Source of the DNA: Atrina japonica
Taxonomy: Eukaryota; Mollusca; Bivalvia; Pterioida; Pinnidae
Assembly (NCBI GenBank): GCA_030159075.1
Contig: BROG01000136.1
Span: forward strand, 868,001 to 932,000
Direction of reading: 5' to 3'
Length of the DNA stretch: 64,000 nucleotides
Part shown: positions 34,901-46,690 of the stretch, one piece after another
Layout of the letters: each line of letters starts with the position of its first letter
Numbering within the stretch: the first letter of the stretch is position 1
Translations under genes and position numbers: made by a program
Notes under the pieces: generated by a model
What the model saw: the letters and a program-made list of their open reading frames with translations, nothing else
The model's database searches: none
What the model was told of the DNA's origin: nothing

Positions 34901-37900
34901 ATTCAAAAGCACAGTTAGCGTTGGTTGGTTTTGGCTCCATTTCAAGGCACCAATATATTTTATCTTTTTGATCTTTTCTCGACAAAGAAATAGCAATTAA
35001 AAAGTGTTAAGAAGATTTGGGTTTTGATTAAGCCACGTAGAGAATCTGCCATTTAAAAGTCGTTATAAATATAAATACGTAGAGAACGTGCCATTTAAAA
35101 GTCGTTATAAATATAAATACGTAGAGAACGTGCAATATAAAAGTCGTTATAGATATAAATACGTAGAGAACGTGCCATTTAAAAGTCGTTATAGATATAA
35201 ATACGTAGAGAACGTGTCATTTTAAAGTCGTTATAAATATAAATACGGAGAGAACGTACCATTTAAAAGTCGTTATAAATATAAATACGTAGAGAACGTG
35301 CCATTTAAAAGTCGTTATAGATATTAATACGTAGAGAACGTGTCATTTAAAAGTCGTTATAGATATAAATACGTAGAGAACGTGTCATTTTAAAGTCGTT
35401 ATGAATATAAATACGGAGAGAACGTACCATTTAAAGTCGTTATAGATATTAAACACTTACAAGCTCCGTCTATGAATAATGTTAAAAAGTCGTCAAATCT
35501 GCCCTCCAGTTGACTCAATAGCTGTTTAAGATGGTTGAAGTGAGACACAACGACGTCCTTTGGATTTCTCTGAATAAACAAAATTTTGCATTTCTTCGTG
35601 AACACCTGTTTTGGTAATAAATGAACAGGTAGATGAGTGTTAAAAACTCTTGGTTTTTCTAAATTGTCATGTTCCTCTGGTTCATTGAACTCCAGCATTG
35701 ACTCCGTTTTCTCCTTTATTTCATATTCTGCTCTTCTTTTCGTAATCATTTTTGTTATTTCCCACAACCAGTGAGTTCCTATTGAAATATTGAAGTACGA
35801 CTTACTTTAAAGGTATACATATGCATCTTTCTATCCTACAATAAAATAATTTATTTTGACAATAAAAACAAAATGTAGGGCAAGTAGATGTCACATGGAA
35901 AAGTGCCGTTTTCATGGAAATATTGTTTTAATGCAAATGTGTAGTTTGTTTTAAAGGAAGCGTGATGTTGTCATGGAAACGTGCTGTTGTCATGGATATG
36001 TGCAATATTCATGGAAAAGAGTTGTCTTAATGGACACCAATACATAATTTAAGGGGCATTAGCTGTGCGTTTTAGTTTTCGTTTTTTGTTTCCTTTGTAC
36101 GACTTAGATTGATATAAAAGAACAAAAGGAAGTCCACACATGCATATCTATTTTTGAATTAATGTATTTTGTGAAAATTGCCCCAGAAACCCAATTGGCA
36201 ATGTTTCAACAACATCAACAACAACACCAACGTTTCATACACATAGTGACAAAAATTGAAAAAAATAAAAACAAAATCAACATAGTTATATTTTGATTTT
36301 GAGCTACCATTGTTTAATAATCAGGATAGTTCGTATATTCTGTTTAAAAGCAAAAAGAAATGGAAGAAGCTAAGAGCGATTCATCTGCAATCCATATACT
36401 GCAGAAACACTTGGCATGAAGAATTAAAATATAAAAAAATCTCCGATACCAAAGTATAACTTTATAGGATGTACAGGATATAGGTACAAATCTGGTAAAA
36501 ATGGACAAACACGGACCTCTGGAAATCAAGAGGCGGGATCAGATGCCATGGAGGAGTAAGTACCCCCTGTCGACCGGCCACACCCGCTGTGAGTCCACAG
36601 CCAAATAAAAATGGAATACGCGAGGAACGAATCTTCGCCACAATTTGTACAGACGTATCAACAACCGCCTTTTAACAGGCAACTCAACATTTCACTTAGA
36701 AACAAGACCTTAAATCTTAAACAAGATTACTATTCCGTTGATAACGTTGATAACGTTGATAACGTTGATATCGATTGCGGTTTTCGATATTCCTGTGTAA
36801 ATAATTTGTCAGTGAGTAAGGTTACGGTAGTAATCTAATAAAAATAAGTTCACTCTACCGTTTGTCATGACTTCTACTCTCTATAGTAGTAAGATTTACC
36901 AAACAGATCGGTCAATTTATGAAACATATTACTGTTTGAGATGGGGTCGCTTATTTTTCTTCTAATGAAGTGTAGTTGGTGATTTTTCCTTTATTGTACC
37001 CATGTGGATTTCTGTTCTCTATGGTAGCAAGGTTTGAAGAGCTACCCACCTAATTTAGGAGAAGCATTACTTACAGTGATATGATTTGAAGCACTACATA
37101 CCTAATTTAGGAGAGGCATTTTTCTATAGGGATAAGATTTGAACCACTGCATACCTAATTTAGGAGAGGCATTTTCTATAGGGATAAGATTTGAACCACT
37201 ACATACCTAATTTAGGCGATATAGGGATAAGATTTGAAGCACTACATACCTAATTTAGGAGAGCCGTTTTCTTTAAGGATAAGATTTGAAGCCCCACATA
37301 CCTAATTTAGGAGAGGCATTTTCTATACATACCACTACAAATTTAGCAGAGGCGTTTTCTTCAGGGATACGATTTGAAGCACTACATACCTAATCTAGGA
37401 GAGGCATTTTCTATAGTTATAAAATTTGAAACACTACATACTTAATTTAGGAGAGGCATTTTCTATAGGGATAAAATTTGAAGCACTGCATACCTAATTT
37501 AGGAGGGGCATTATCTGTAGTGATAAGATTTTAAGCGCTACCTACCTGATTTCGGACACGCATTCTCTTTAGTGGTACAATTTGTAGCTCTACCTACCTG
37601 ATTTCGTATACGCATTATCTTAATGGTACAATTGAAACGCTACCCACTTTATTTCGGATACGCATTCTCTTTAATGGTACGATTTAACACGCTTTCCACC
37701 TGATTTCGGATACGCATTCTCTTTAGTTGTAAGAGTTGAAGCGCTACTTACCTGATTTAGGATACGCATTCTCTTTAGTTGTAAGAGTTGAAGCGCTACT
37801 TACCTGATTTAGGATAGGCACATATCAAAACGTCACCATCGCGAATATCCATACACCGAATGGCGGGAAAATTGCTTCGTGGGTCAGGGATTTTTCCACT

Positions 37901-40900
37901 GATTACTGGATGAGCAGGGAAATAAAAATTTTCAAAATTAAAAAGTTTCAATAGTTCTGTTCCATCTCGACTTTTGGAGCAAATCAGTTCAGAATCCGAT
38001 ATCACTGAAACCAAAAGTAAATGAAAATTACAGTATTGTATTCGAAAATTTCCACAATATTGGAAAATTAAAATTCAAAAGGTGTACTAAAGGAGACATA
38101 ACTTAGATAAAATGTCAATTCATGAGATGCTCTGTCTTGCTTCATTTTGCATTTACAATATATTATAGATGTAATTAATAGCAAATCCAATATACAATAT
38201 ATTACAAATGTAAGTAATAGTTATTGACTGCTGTGCTTCCTGGGAGTTTCCGAGCGACACCCAAGGTATGAGAGGCAGAGATGCGCATGACCTTTTACAT
38301 ACACTATGTCAAATATGCCCTAGACCCTCAGGAAAGGGACACGGGGGCTAAAACTTAAATCCCGGGGCCATATTTGACTCAGAAATTCCCAGGAAGTCCA
38401 GTAGTCAATAACAAATATAAACCCGAAATGTAAGTTTTAGCCCCGTGTCCCTTTCATTAGGGTCTAGGGCATATGTGGTATAGTCCATCGGAGAGCTCGT
38501 GCCCACCTCTACCTCCCATTCCGTGGGCGTCGCTCAGAAACTCCTAGTAAGCCAAGCAGTCAATAACAAGTATGGCCCCGAGATGTCAGTTTTAACCCCT
38601 GTGTCCCCTTCCTGAGGGTCTAGGGCGCACGTGGCATGATGCATGTAAGATATCATGTCCACCTCTAGCTCCCATACTTTGAGCGTCGCTTAGAAACTCC
38701 AGCAGTCAATATATGGCCCTGAGATGTCAGCTTTAGCCTCTTTGTCCCCTTACTGTGTGTCTAGGGCATATATGACATAGTGCATGTGAGAGGATACACC
38801 CACCTCTACCTCTCATATCTTGGGCGTAGCTCAGAAACTTATCACAAAAAGCCCAGTCGTCAATGGCAAGTATGGCCCCGAGATGTCAGTTTTAGCCCCT
38901 TTGACCCCTTCCTGAGGGTTCTGGGCATATATATAGTGCATGTGAGACTTCTTGGCAAAAGTGCAGGTGTGAGACTGATTCTAGGGCAGCATATTATATG
39001 CCCACAAATATGGCCCCGAGGTGTAAGTTTTAGCCCCTGTGTCCCATTCCTGATAGTCTAGGGCATATGAGGCATAGTGCATCTGAGATCTCATGCCCAC
39101 CTCTACCTCCCATAATGTGGGCGTCGCTCAGAAACTCCCTCCAGTAAGAAACTTATCCAAAGCCCAGTCAATAACAAGTATGCCCCGAGATGTCACTTTT
39201 AGCCCCTATGTCCCCTTCCCCTTGGCAAGTGCCTGAGCGTCTAGATTATAACAAATATGCACACGTGGAATAGTAGGGCATGTAAGAGATCATACCGCTT
39301 CTCGGGTAGTCTAACAAGTATGAAAGCCCCTATTCCCCTTCACAGGAAACGTGGCCCAGCCATGTAGGAGATAGCGTCGGGTAGCTCTGGAAAGCCCGAG
39401 CGTGATGTCAGAAGTTTTAGCCCCTTTGACCCCTTCCTGAGGGTTCTGGGCATATATGGCAAGTGCATTTGAGACGTCTTGCACTCTTTCTCCCCTCATA
39501 ACGTCTCTCAGAAACCCCCAGGAAGCCCAGCAGTCTATAACAAATATGGCCCCGAGATGTCAGCTTTAACCTCTTTGTCCCCTTCTTGGGGATCTAGGGA
39601 ATATGTGGCATAGAGCATATGAGAGGTCATGCTCATCTTCACCTCCTACCTTTGGCGTCACTCAGAAACTCCCAGTAAGCCCAGAAGTCAATAACAAATA
39701 TAACCCTGAGATGCAGTTTTAGCCCCCTAGTCCCCTTCCTGAGGATCTAGGGAATAGATGGCATAGTGCATGTGAAAGGTCATTCCCACCTCTACATCCC
39801 ATACCTTGGGAGACGCTCAGAAATTCCCAGTAAGCCAAGCAGTCAATAACAAGCATGGCCCCGAGATAGTCTCTTTGTCCTTTGCGTAGGGTCTGGGGCA
39901 CATATGACATAGTGCATTTTTAGAGTCATGCCCACTTCTACCTCCAATACCTTGGGCGTCGCTCAAAAACTTCCAGCAAGCCAGGCTATCAATAACAAAT
40001 ATGGTCTCAAAATGCCAGTTTCATCCGTTTGTCGCATTCATGAGGGTCTAGTTCATATGTGGCATAGTGCATGAGAAAGGTCATGCCCACCTCTAACTAG
40101 CATACTTTGTGCGTCACTCAGACACTCCCAGTAAGCCCAGCAAAAAGAAATAGGGGTCAACCTTATCCCAGTGTCTATCAATGTGTCAATAATAGCCTTC
40201 CTTATAGGTATTTTTACTTCTTTTTTAATGTAATCCACACACAACAAAAACCATGAATAATTCTATAAAAGTTATAAATCGAAACTGTACAACATAAAGA
40301 ATCTTTTATAATAATAGAAAATAATAACGCAAATGTATGAGGAATACGCCGTAAAATTTGTGAAACAAACGCGCTCATGAATATTATTGACGGTTGGTAT
40401 TGACTACTGGTATTGATGGCTGGCTTGACACTAGTTTGTCATAGCTTTCCAATGAATAGTCACTTCATCTATATTCTGTTTTAGTGATTTTTTTTTCACG
40501 AATAAGTACAGCATGCAGTCGTCGAGGTTTATCTTTATTCCATACGTCGATGGGCATCAAAATTTACATCTATATAAGTAAAGTTTTCGGATATCATGTA
40601 CCAATCAGAGTCATCAGTTTTACGATGACAAAGTTACATGCTAGGTACATACATATATACATACATACATCATTTTTGTCAATCATTCACTGTAATAGGG
40701 AACTTTAGAGTCAGCCCGGATTACCTTTATGATCCTAAATCTATTCGCTCCTTCTCGATTTTGTTCCTCATACGTTCTTCTTGTTTTTATATTTACAACA
40801 TATGTAAAGTAAATGGAAATATTTTACGTTTTAGCCCAGGAGACTCTTAAAACATACCACAGTGCATTATTTAGTTGAACGTAAAATAACTGAAATGTAT

Positions 40901-42756
40901 CAGGAAGAGAAAAATGTGCGGACAGACCGGGAATCGAACCCAGGACTTCCCGAGCACTTGCAGGGCGCATTTACCATTTGTGCTATGGGGCTATCTTTAT
41001 ACTATCGAGGCCGGAAATAACATTGAGGAACATTTTTCTAGAATTACACAACTGGCGATAATAAAAACAAGATTATAACGGTAATCCGGGTTAACTCGAA
41101 AGTCCCCTACTGATTAATTTGTGTATTTTTGTTGTGAATGAAACAAACGTTATTACATGTAAAAGACGCGTACGTGTATATTTCAAAACCAATACTCGTC
41201 TGCTGATCGTAGTAGCTAAGTTTAAGGGAAATCCTCTGTTCTTACCAAAACATTTTTTGGATATTTTCTACTTTTAATACTTCTGCTTGATGTATAACAC
41301 CAAATAGTAGTTTTACACTGGCATAAACCATCTAATATTCCTATATTGTTTTTGTGAAAATTGTCCGGTCCAGTTTGGTATGTCTGTTTAAAAAAAATCT
41401 CAGATACCAAAGTATAAATCTGTAGGATGTTCAGGATATAGGTACAAATCTGGTAAGAACTGGACAAACACGGACCTCTGGAATTCAAGAGGTGGGATCA
41501 GGTGCCATGGAGGAGTAATCATCCGCTATCGACCGATCACAGCCGTTGTGAATCCACAGTCAAATCAAAATGAAATACGTGAGGAACGAATCCTCGTCAA
41601 AATGGGTACAAACGTCTCAACAACCGCCATTGAACAGGTAAATCAAAATTCCACTTATTGAAAAAGAGTAATTGGAAACAAGCGAAAACGCCCTGGCATA
41701 CCGGACCATTACATACAAATAGTAAGGTTTACTTAATCCATTGGATGTATAATTGCCAAACTGGGTTTCTCCAGCAATTTTCACAAAATATATATAAATG
41801 TAAAAATGTTTGTCTGTTTATATCTCGTTTATTATTGTATATCAATCTAAGCAGAAAAGAACACAGCTAACCCTCCTTTAAGTTCGTTTTTAATATACGG
41901 CTGAAATTGGTTCATTTTACAATGATGACAAGACGTTCATGAACATTGAAATGATATAATATAACATCATAGTAAACTCTATATAACCTGGCGGATGGAG
42001 GCATCGTGAATCTGGACCTGGCCGAGTTTGAAATTAAGGCAATACATTGATATCACAGACATCTGAAATATTTTATAATGTTTTATATTGATAGCACAAC
42101 CTGTAAGAGTTATTGTTCTTACTTGTCATCATATGTATATATATCCAGATTCCCGTGATGCTTGTCATAGCGAAAACTTGAGTAGATAATCAAAAGGTTA
42201 CTCCCCGCCAAGTTATGTAACTCGGACACTACATGATAAATAGTCCTTACTTTGATTTCCATGTCAGTCTTGTAAATCTAATTGACCGCGAGGTAGAGTT
42301 ACATTTTGATTTTTAGTTTACAAAGTTTTCAGTCAAGTATTCTAGCTAATATTTAGTTTGCTGGAACTGTGTTTCACCAGAGATTAAAATACAGGATGAA
42401 AATAGAAAGTGAATAACAAAAGGAAAATAAAAACAGAGAGTCAAGTAGCAAAACATTGAAGTCAAAATATGGACTGTAATGTCTCTCAATTTGACATATC
42501 GCGAAAATTCTAATTTCTGACAAATGACTTTCAATGACATTGTGCAGTTTTGTGGTTATTATATTGTGATATAATAATCACACAAATGTGTGACTGACCA
42601 TTTAATTGTGACGTCATAATTGAATAGTCTGTCATAAGGTGCCTCATTGGTCTTATTGCGAAACGTCAATTGTCTTTAAATGTCCGAAACATTAATAAAG
42701 AAAATGTGTTTACCTGGAATAGGGTAATTTGCCTTTTCCTTTGCACTCATATTCAT
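30334..42756 (-). CDS. Sulfotransferase gene B (cytosolic SULT family), six exons
   Basis: Transfers sulfate from PAPS to small hydroxyl or amine substrates in the cytosol (family knowledge; substrate unknown). Exons: 42756-42714, 38004-37804, 35778-35461, 32094-31991, 31845-31375 and 30443-30334. All junctions are GT-AG. Without the insertion the coding length is 942 nt, 313 residues. Key sites: PKSGTHW (PAPS 5'-phosphosulfate loop, split by intron 2), catalytic His in FNTHLP, RNPKDVVVS (3'-phosphate site) and [12 protein letters not shown] at the end. Exons 2-6 equal those of gene A in length except exon 5, which holds a 305-bp T-rich insert (31508-31812) that would break the frame if real. 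The start could be the ATG at 42756 or at 42750. Introns carry three large tandem arrays, a MITE, LINE debris and dispersed repeats. Confidence 0.88.
30580..30898 (-). mobile_element. tRNA-Lys-derived SINE with 9-bp target duplication
   Basis: On the minus strand it starts AGCCGACCTGGCTCAGACGG (box A) and has GTTCGAGTCT (box B); the anticodon-loop position reads CTCTTGA, as in tRNA-Lys(CTT). A conserved-looking body of about 190 nt follows, then an AAAC-repeat tail (30589-30620). ATGTAATTC flanks both ends (30580-30588 and 30890-30898). It resembles molluscan V-SINEs such as the published RUDI family; that name is a suggestion only. Confidence 0.85.
31185..31330 (+). repeat. Dispersed repeat, Penelope-associated family (partial)
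   Basis: CATGGCCCCTGATCC, CCTCTGGATTTCCAGA, TTGTCCAATATTCACC and the CCCAGACATCC block. It lies 45 nt downstream of the gene B exon 5 donor. Confidence 0.75.
31375..31845 (-). CDS. Sulfotransferase B, exon 5, interrupted by a 305-bp insert
   Basis: Acceptor TATGTTTTCAG at 31846-31856 and donor AAAG|GTAAAACG at 31375/31374. Encodes TPLKEVKKVAQ (31845-31813), then the insert, then ILKVDIDDVILDEIAAKC and on to FRKG. The two coding parts sum to 166 nt, exactly gene A's exon 5. The insert is almost pure A on the coding strand and its length is not a multiple of three. Confidence 0.8.
31508..31812. repeat. 305-bp T-rich (A-rich on coding strand) tract inside an exon
   Basis: Over 85 percent T with scattered C, G and A, and no unit structure. 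It falls exactly between two codons of sulfotransferase B exon 5. Either a poly(A)-like insertion or a sequencing or assembly artefact. Confidence 0.9.
31912..31977. repeat. (GA)n microsatellite
   Basis: About 33 GA units, 13 nt downstream of the sulfotransferase B exon 4 donor. Confidence 0.97.
31991..32094 (-). CDS. Sulfotransferase B, exon 4
   Basis: 104 nt; donor AAG|GTAAGT. Encodes SFGPWTEYIKEYEKF and then LPLFFEDMKK. Confidence 0.87.
32870..33400 (+). pseudogene. LINE reverse-transcriptase fragment
   Basis: In broken frames a stretch with QYADDTFLLRDG (about 33260-33300), the RT catalytic motif of LINEs, then SGLNFNVSK-like residues. It lies in intron 3 of sulfotransferase B, in the opposite orientation to the gene. 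Confidence 0.6.
33410..34720. repeat. Cluster of dispersed repeat fragments
   Basis: Related segments at 33410-33990 and 34490-34720 share GTCACCTGA, GGTCCTAGC(A/C)CCTTTTCATT, GTTAAAATTG(G/A)C(T/C)CACTGG and CTTGAGAAG. The same words occur at 24785-24875. Non-coding; the 62-residue ORF at 34260-34448 is not recognised. Confidence 0.5.
35035..35450. repeat. 42-bp minisatellite, about 10 copies
   Basis: Unit begins ACGTAGAGAACGTGCCATTT and includes AAAAGTCGTTATAAATATAAAT. The array runs to within about 10 nt of the sulfotransferase B exon 3 donor at 35460. No spacers, so not CRISPR-like. Confidence 0.95.
35461..35778 (-). CDS. Sulfotransferase B, exon 3
   Basis: 318 nt. Encodes GTHWLWEITKMI, FNTHLPVHLLP with the catalytic His, and KILFIQRNPKDVVVSHF. 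Acceptor TATTTCAATAG; donor T|GTAAGTG. Confidence 0.9.
36355..36700 (-). repeat. Dispersed repeat, Penelope-associated family
   Basis: Near full-length minus-strand copy from GATACCAAAGTATAAC to the block with GGCAACTCAACATTTC. Immediately upstream in its own orientation lies a Penelope-like ORF remnant (36750-36835). Confidence 0.85.
36750..36835 (-). pseudogene. Penelope-like ORF, C-terminal scrap
   Basis: AATAATTTGTCAGTGAGTAA matches the C-terminal codons of the relic at 24890 (LLTDKLLTQ) and, reversed, of the fragment near 63750. A short GTTGATAAC triplication (36738-36770) separates it from the repeat. Confidence 0.6.
37045..37800. repeat. About 50-bp minisatellite built from an exon 2 splice-donor junction
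   Basis: About 15 units, each containing a block like ACCTGATTTAGGATACGCAT, whose reverse complement is the end of sulfotransferase B exon 2 plus its donor (CCTAAATCAG|GTAAG). Starts of the junction block are near 37049, 37100, 37153, 37204, 37248, 37300, 37338, 37388, 37441, 37492, 37544, 37595, 37645, 37698 and 37750; the genuine junction is at 37804. Units nearest the exon are most similar to it. Confidence 0.9.
37804..38004 (-). CDS. Sulfotransferase B, exon 2
   Basis: 201 nt. Encodes VISDSELICSKSRDG through DVLICAYPKSG, the first half of the PAPS loop. Acceptor TTTGGTTTCAG; donor CAG|GTAAGTAG. Confidence 0.9.
38217..40145. repeat. Satellite-like tandem array, about 145-160 bp unit, about 12 copies
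   Basis: Unit landmarks: AGTCAATAACAAGTATGGCC, CCGAGATGTCAGTTTTAGCC, CTGAGGGTCTAGGGCATATG, CATGCCCACCTCTACCTCCC and GGGCGTCGCTCAGAAACTCC. The first unit (38217-38395) is inverted relative to the rest. It lies in intron 1 of sulfotransferase B. ORFs in it are by-products. Confidence 0.93.
40698..41107. mobile_element. 410-bp MITE with about 39-bp TIRs and an internal tRNA-like module
   Basis: Left end GGGAACTTTAGAGTCAGCCC and right end complement GGGGACTTTCGAGTTAACCC agree at about 32 of 39 positions. TA flanks each end (40696-40697, 41108-41109). At 40918-40992 on the minus strand is a tRNA-like sequence with box A-like TAGCACAAATGGTA and a perfect box B, GGTTCGATTCC. It lies in intron 1 of sulfotransferase B. 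Confidence 0.8.
40918..40992 (-). other. tRNA-like module (not a functional tRNA)
   Basis: Has a good T-arm (CTGGG loop CCCGG) and an anticodon-loop-like CTGCAAG, but the acceptor stem does not pair well. Best read as a tRNA-derived pol III promoter relic. Confidence 0.55.
41385..41665 (-). repeat. Dispersed repeat, Penelope-associated family
   Basis: Near full length on the minus strand, from CTCAGATACCAAAGTATAAA to ACAACCGCCATTGAACAGGT. It lies in intron 1 of sulfotransferase B, with no Penelope ORF next to it. Confidence 0.85.
42714..42756 (-). CDS. Sulfotransferase B, exon 1
   Basis: Encodes MNMSAKEKANYPIP, ending CCAG|GTAAAC in phase 1, as gene A's exon 1 does (MEKITYPIP). The shared YPIP and phase identify it. 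Confidence 0.75.
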
Positions 42757-43225
42757 CAACTGGTTATATTTCCTCTATAACAATTAATCTGTGGAATTAA
42801 TATATTTCTGCATTTAACTGATTGATCTCTGAAAACAAATTTGGACCATTCAAAGTCATTGATTTACAGAAGAGTCCATTGCTTTTCAGGGGCTGATGAG
42901 TTAAATATATCGCACATATAATAATAACCATGATCATTGTGACATTACGAACACAATTCAAGTGTGAAACTAAAAAGCAAGTAAAGGTATCCTGTTTTGC
43001 TACAATCGAATACATTATGTCTAATGATATTCTTTTGAAATAATAATATCAATTCGTAGTATGGGTTGTTTTGTTTTCACAGACATAAATCTGCTAAACA
43101 CTTAGTTGCATTTGATCCTCTGTATATTGAGTAATTCTTAAAATATTTGGAAAATATATTACTGGTGAATTACTCGGACTAACCTACGGATATATCCTAA
43201 AATAGTTCTAAAATACCATAGCATA

Positions 43226-44174
<949 letters not shown>

Positions 44175-44350
44175 GTTTGTTTGAATGGTGATTAACCCCA
44201 ACTCTAAATGTTTCACTTACAAGATGGTGGCCAGTTTTAATGAGGAGAGCACTCGGGTAAAGTGTACCCGGGGATAGACCGCCATCAAACTTTTTCACTT
44301 ATTCAGTTTAGGTTACAGCGGGGATCGAACAAGCACTGACTAGAGGTTAA
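44175..44350. repeat. SINE-like relic
   Basis: Contains GATTAACCCCAACTC, AGATGGTGGCCAG, GGTAAAGTGTACCCGGGGAT and GCGGGGATCGAAC (box B-like on the minus strand), an order common in molluscan SINE-derived repeats. Degraded, no target duplication found. Confidence 0.4.
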
Positions 44351-44394
44351 TAACTGTATTGTTTCAAGCGCCTGTAGATGATAAATTGACTGTA

Positions 44395-44530
44395 GAGTTG
44401 CACAGAGTATGACCGGTCAATACTTCTGAAGACACCTGATCCACCTCTTAATCTTCAAGAAATCCATGTTTATCTAATGTTCACAAGCTTCGTATACTAT
44501 ATCCTCAATCCACTGTCCATTAATATTTTT
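44395..44530 (+). repeat. Dispersed repeat, Penelope-associated family (degraded)
   Basis: ATGACCGGTCAA, ACACCTGATCCACCTCTTAA and the ATATCCTC region. Opposite in orientation to the copy at 44705-44935. Confidence 0.6.
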
Positions 44531-44704
44531 GTTTCTGTAATTTTATCTATGTATACAAGTATAATGTACATGCATAATGTATCTTGTACCACCTTTTTCA
44601 ATAACATTTTGAGCGAATTTACTGACAGAAAACTGTCTTTAGTTTTGGTTTCTGATTTTGGCGTGGTTTGAAATTAGTTTATTTAGGTTTGCAATTATGC
44701 AATA

Positions 44705-44935
44705 ATATAAAACATCTCAGATACCAATGTATAAATCTTTAGGATGTCCAGTATATAGATACAAATCTGGTAAAAATGGACAAACAGGGACCTCTGGAAA
44801 CCAACAGGTCGGATCAGGTGCCATGTAGCATTCCCTGTCGACCGGTCACACCAGGCGTGAGTCCACAGTCAAGTCCAAATGAAATACGTGAGGAAAGAAT
44901 CCTCGTCATAGTTGGTACAGACAGGTTTGCGCTTT
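44705..44935 (-). repeat. Dispersed repeat, Penelope-associated family
   Basis: Clear minus-strand copy: TCAGATACCAATGTATAAAT, ACCTCTGGAAACCAA, GTCGACCGGTCACACC, GAGTCCACAGTCAAGTCC. Confidence 0.85.
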
Positions 44936-45627
44936 TAAAATAACCGACATAGAACTTGCTGTGTATTCCTACTTAAACTTGGTTCAGTGTACTTTGTCGA
45001 GTTTTACAGTACTTGAAACATTATCTAATCTTTATTAAATTATATTTTCAAAACTTTATTAATAAAACAAAGTATGTGACAGCAAATACTTCAGCCTCTT
45101 TTATCGCCACGTTTGCATGCTTTGGACTATGTAAACCATTCAAACCACCTCCAGAGAAGTTTGGGCGGTTTCCTCAACTAATTTGATAAATGAGAAAACC
45201 GAATCTAGTTTCAAACGAATTAGGTTTACCAAACTATTAAAAAATCTCGATTACCTTCCAAAAGTAGTTCAATGATATAATGTCCAACGACAGGTTCAAA
45301 TCTTGACTTGATTTATATTGGTTCTTTTGATGTCAAACGTATACCATGAGTAATCCATTCATGTGATATCATAACTCTAGCCATTTACAAATATGAATAC
45401 TCAAACGTCAAGCCCCCCCTAGTCGACGTTTTTTTCTGGAAGAGCTTATTTAAAGAACACAAAATGTCTTAGACGCAAGAGGTTCTTCCATCCCTTGTGT
45501 CTCAGTTGAGTAGCAATTTGTAAATCAATACATAGTATAATGTATTGTCCAGTAATAGAAATATATTGTGATAAAAATGAACTGTATGAAATTAAATGGA
45601 ATAAATTGCAAGAACTCATTAGACAAA

Positions 45628-45726
<99 letters not shown>

Positions 45727-46105
45727 CCATTCCTATCACATTTACGATAGGAGTTTTGTGTTTTCCATTTTGCAAGTAAAAATCACTCATCTTAACTTTT
45801 GTAAATTTCAAAGACAACATTTGTTATTGTTGTCCAATAAACGCTTCAAAGCGATGACTAAACATGGGATTCCATTTGTGGTAAAACTTGCAATTGTGAA
45901 TTGACCTTTGTTCATTTTACCGTGTTTGTGTCTAAGCTTAAGATAAACAAAACATGATAGATATGTCTTTGCCTCAACTAAAAACGAAACATATTCCCGG
46001 CTTCTGTATATTGAATGTGATGCCGCCGGTATAAACAACATTTTCACATTATGCCATTACATGCCAATTAGACAGAATTGGTCATTCCCTTACATTGTAA
46101 GGCGT
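44936..46105. other. Intergenic with a (TA)n tract
   Basis: No gene recognised. A (TA)n tract of about 92 nt occupies 45631-45722. Confidence 0.6.
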
Positions 46106-46109
46106 TGTA

Positions 46110-46690
46110 TTAAGTGAGCAAAATGCATTCAGTATGCGTGTGTTTTAGTTTAGTGAACATGACATACATTTGTTATTCGATCGTTTCGATGGGCATACAT
46201 AAAGTTTTCGTATGTTTCAGCTAAATCAGCAAATAATACATAAGGTATTAATGTACTTCGGATTAGAGAGCATACGTTTGGTATTCATGTGTTTAGGATT
46301 AGAGCTTATAATATACATGCACTATTCGTGTGTTTCAATATACATGTAATTGGCATAACATACATATGGTAATCCTGTGTTTCAATCAAGTGAGTAAGAC
46401 ATAAATAAGGTATTCGTATGTTTCGGCTCAGTGAGTACGACATACTTTCGATATGCATGACTGTGTTTCGGATTAGAGCGTGTTTCAATTTAATGAGGAC
46501 AACATGCCTTGGGTATTGGCGTGTTTCGGTTTAGCGAGTGTGTCATACATTTGATATTTGTGGCCTTTTCTTTAGTAAACACAATGTGGATTCTGTTTTC
46601 GTGTGTTTTGGTTTAGGGAGTACAACATACATTCATTATTCGTGGCGTCTTGGTGAAGATAGCATATATTCAGTATCCGTGTTTCAGAGC
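46110..46690. repeat. Degenerate tandem repeat, about 50-bp unit, about 11 copies
   Basis: Recurring pattern of GTGTTTCGGTTTAGTGAGTA, ACAACATACAT, TTGGTATTCGTGTG with much divergence and variable spacing. Confidence 0.7.

Noticed and set aside
35035..35450. Regular 42-bp repeats as a CRISPR array
   Set aside because: Units are contiguous with no unique spacers, there are no cas genes, and the context is a eukaryotic intron.
38780..40247. Several 60-90 residue ORFs on both strands
   Set aside because: They follow the satellite unit and have no family resemblance.
40918..40992. Functional tRNA-Cys gene
   Set aside because: The acceptor stem does not pair and it lies inside a TIR-bounded MITE.
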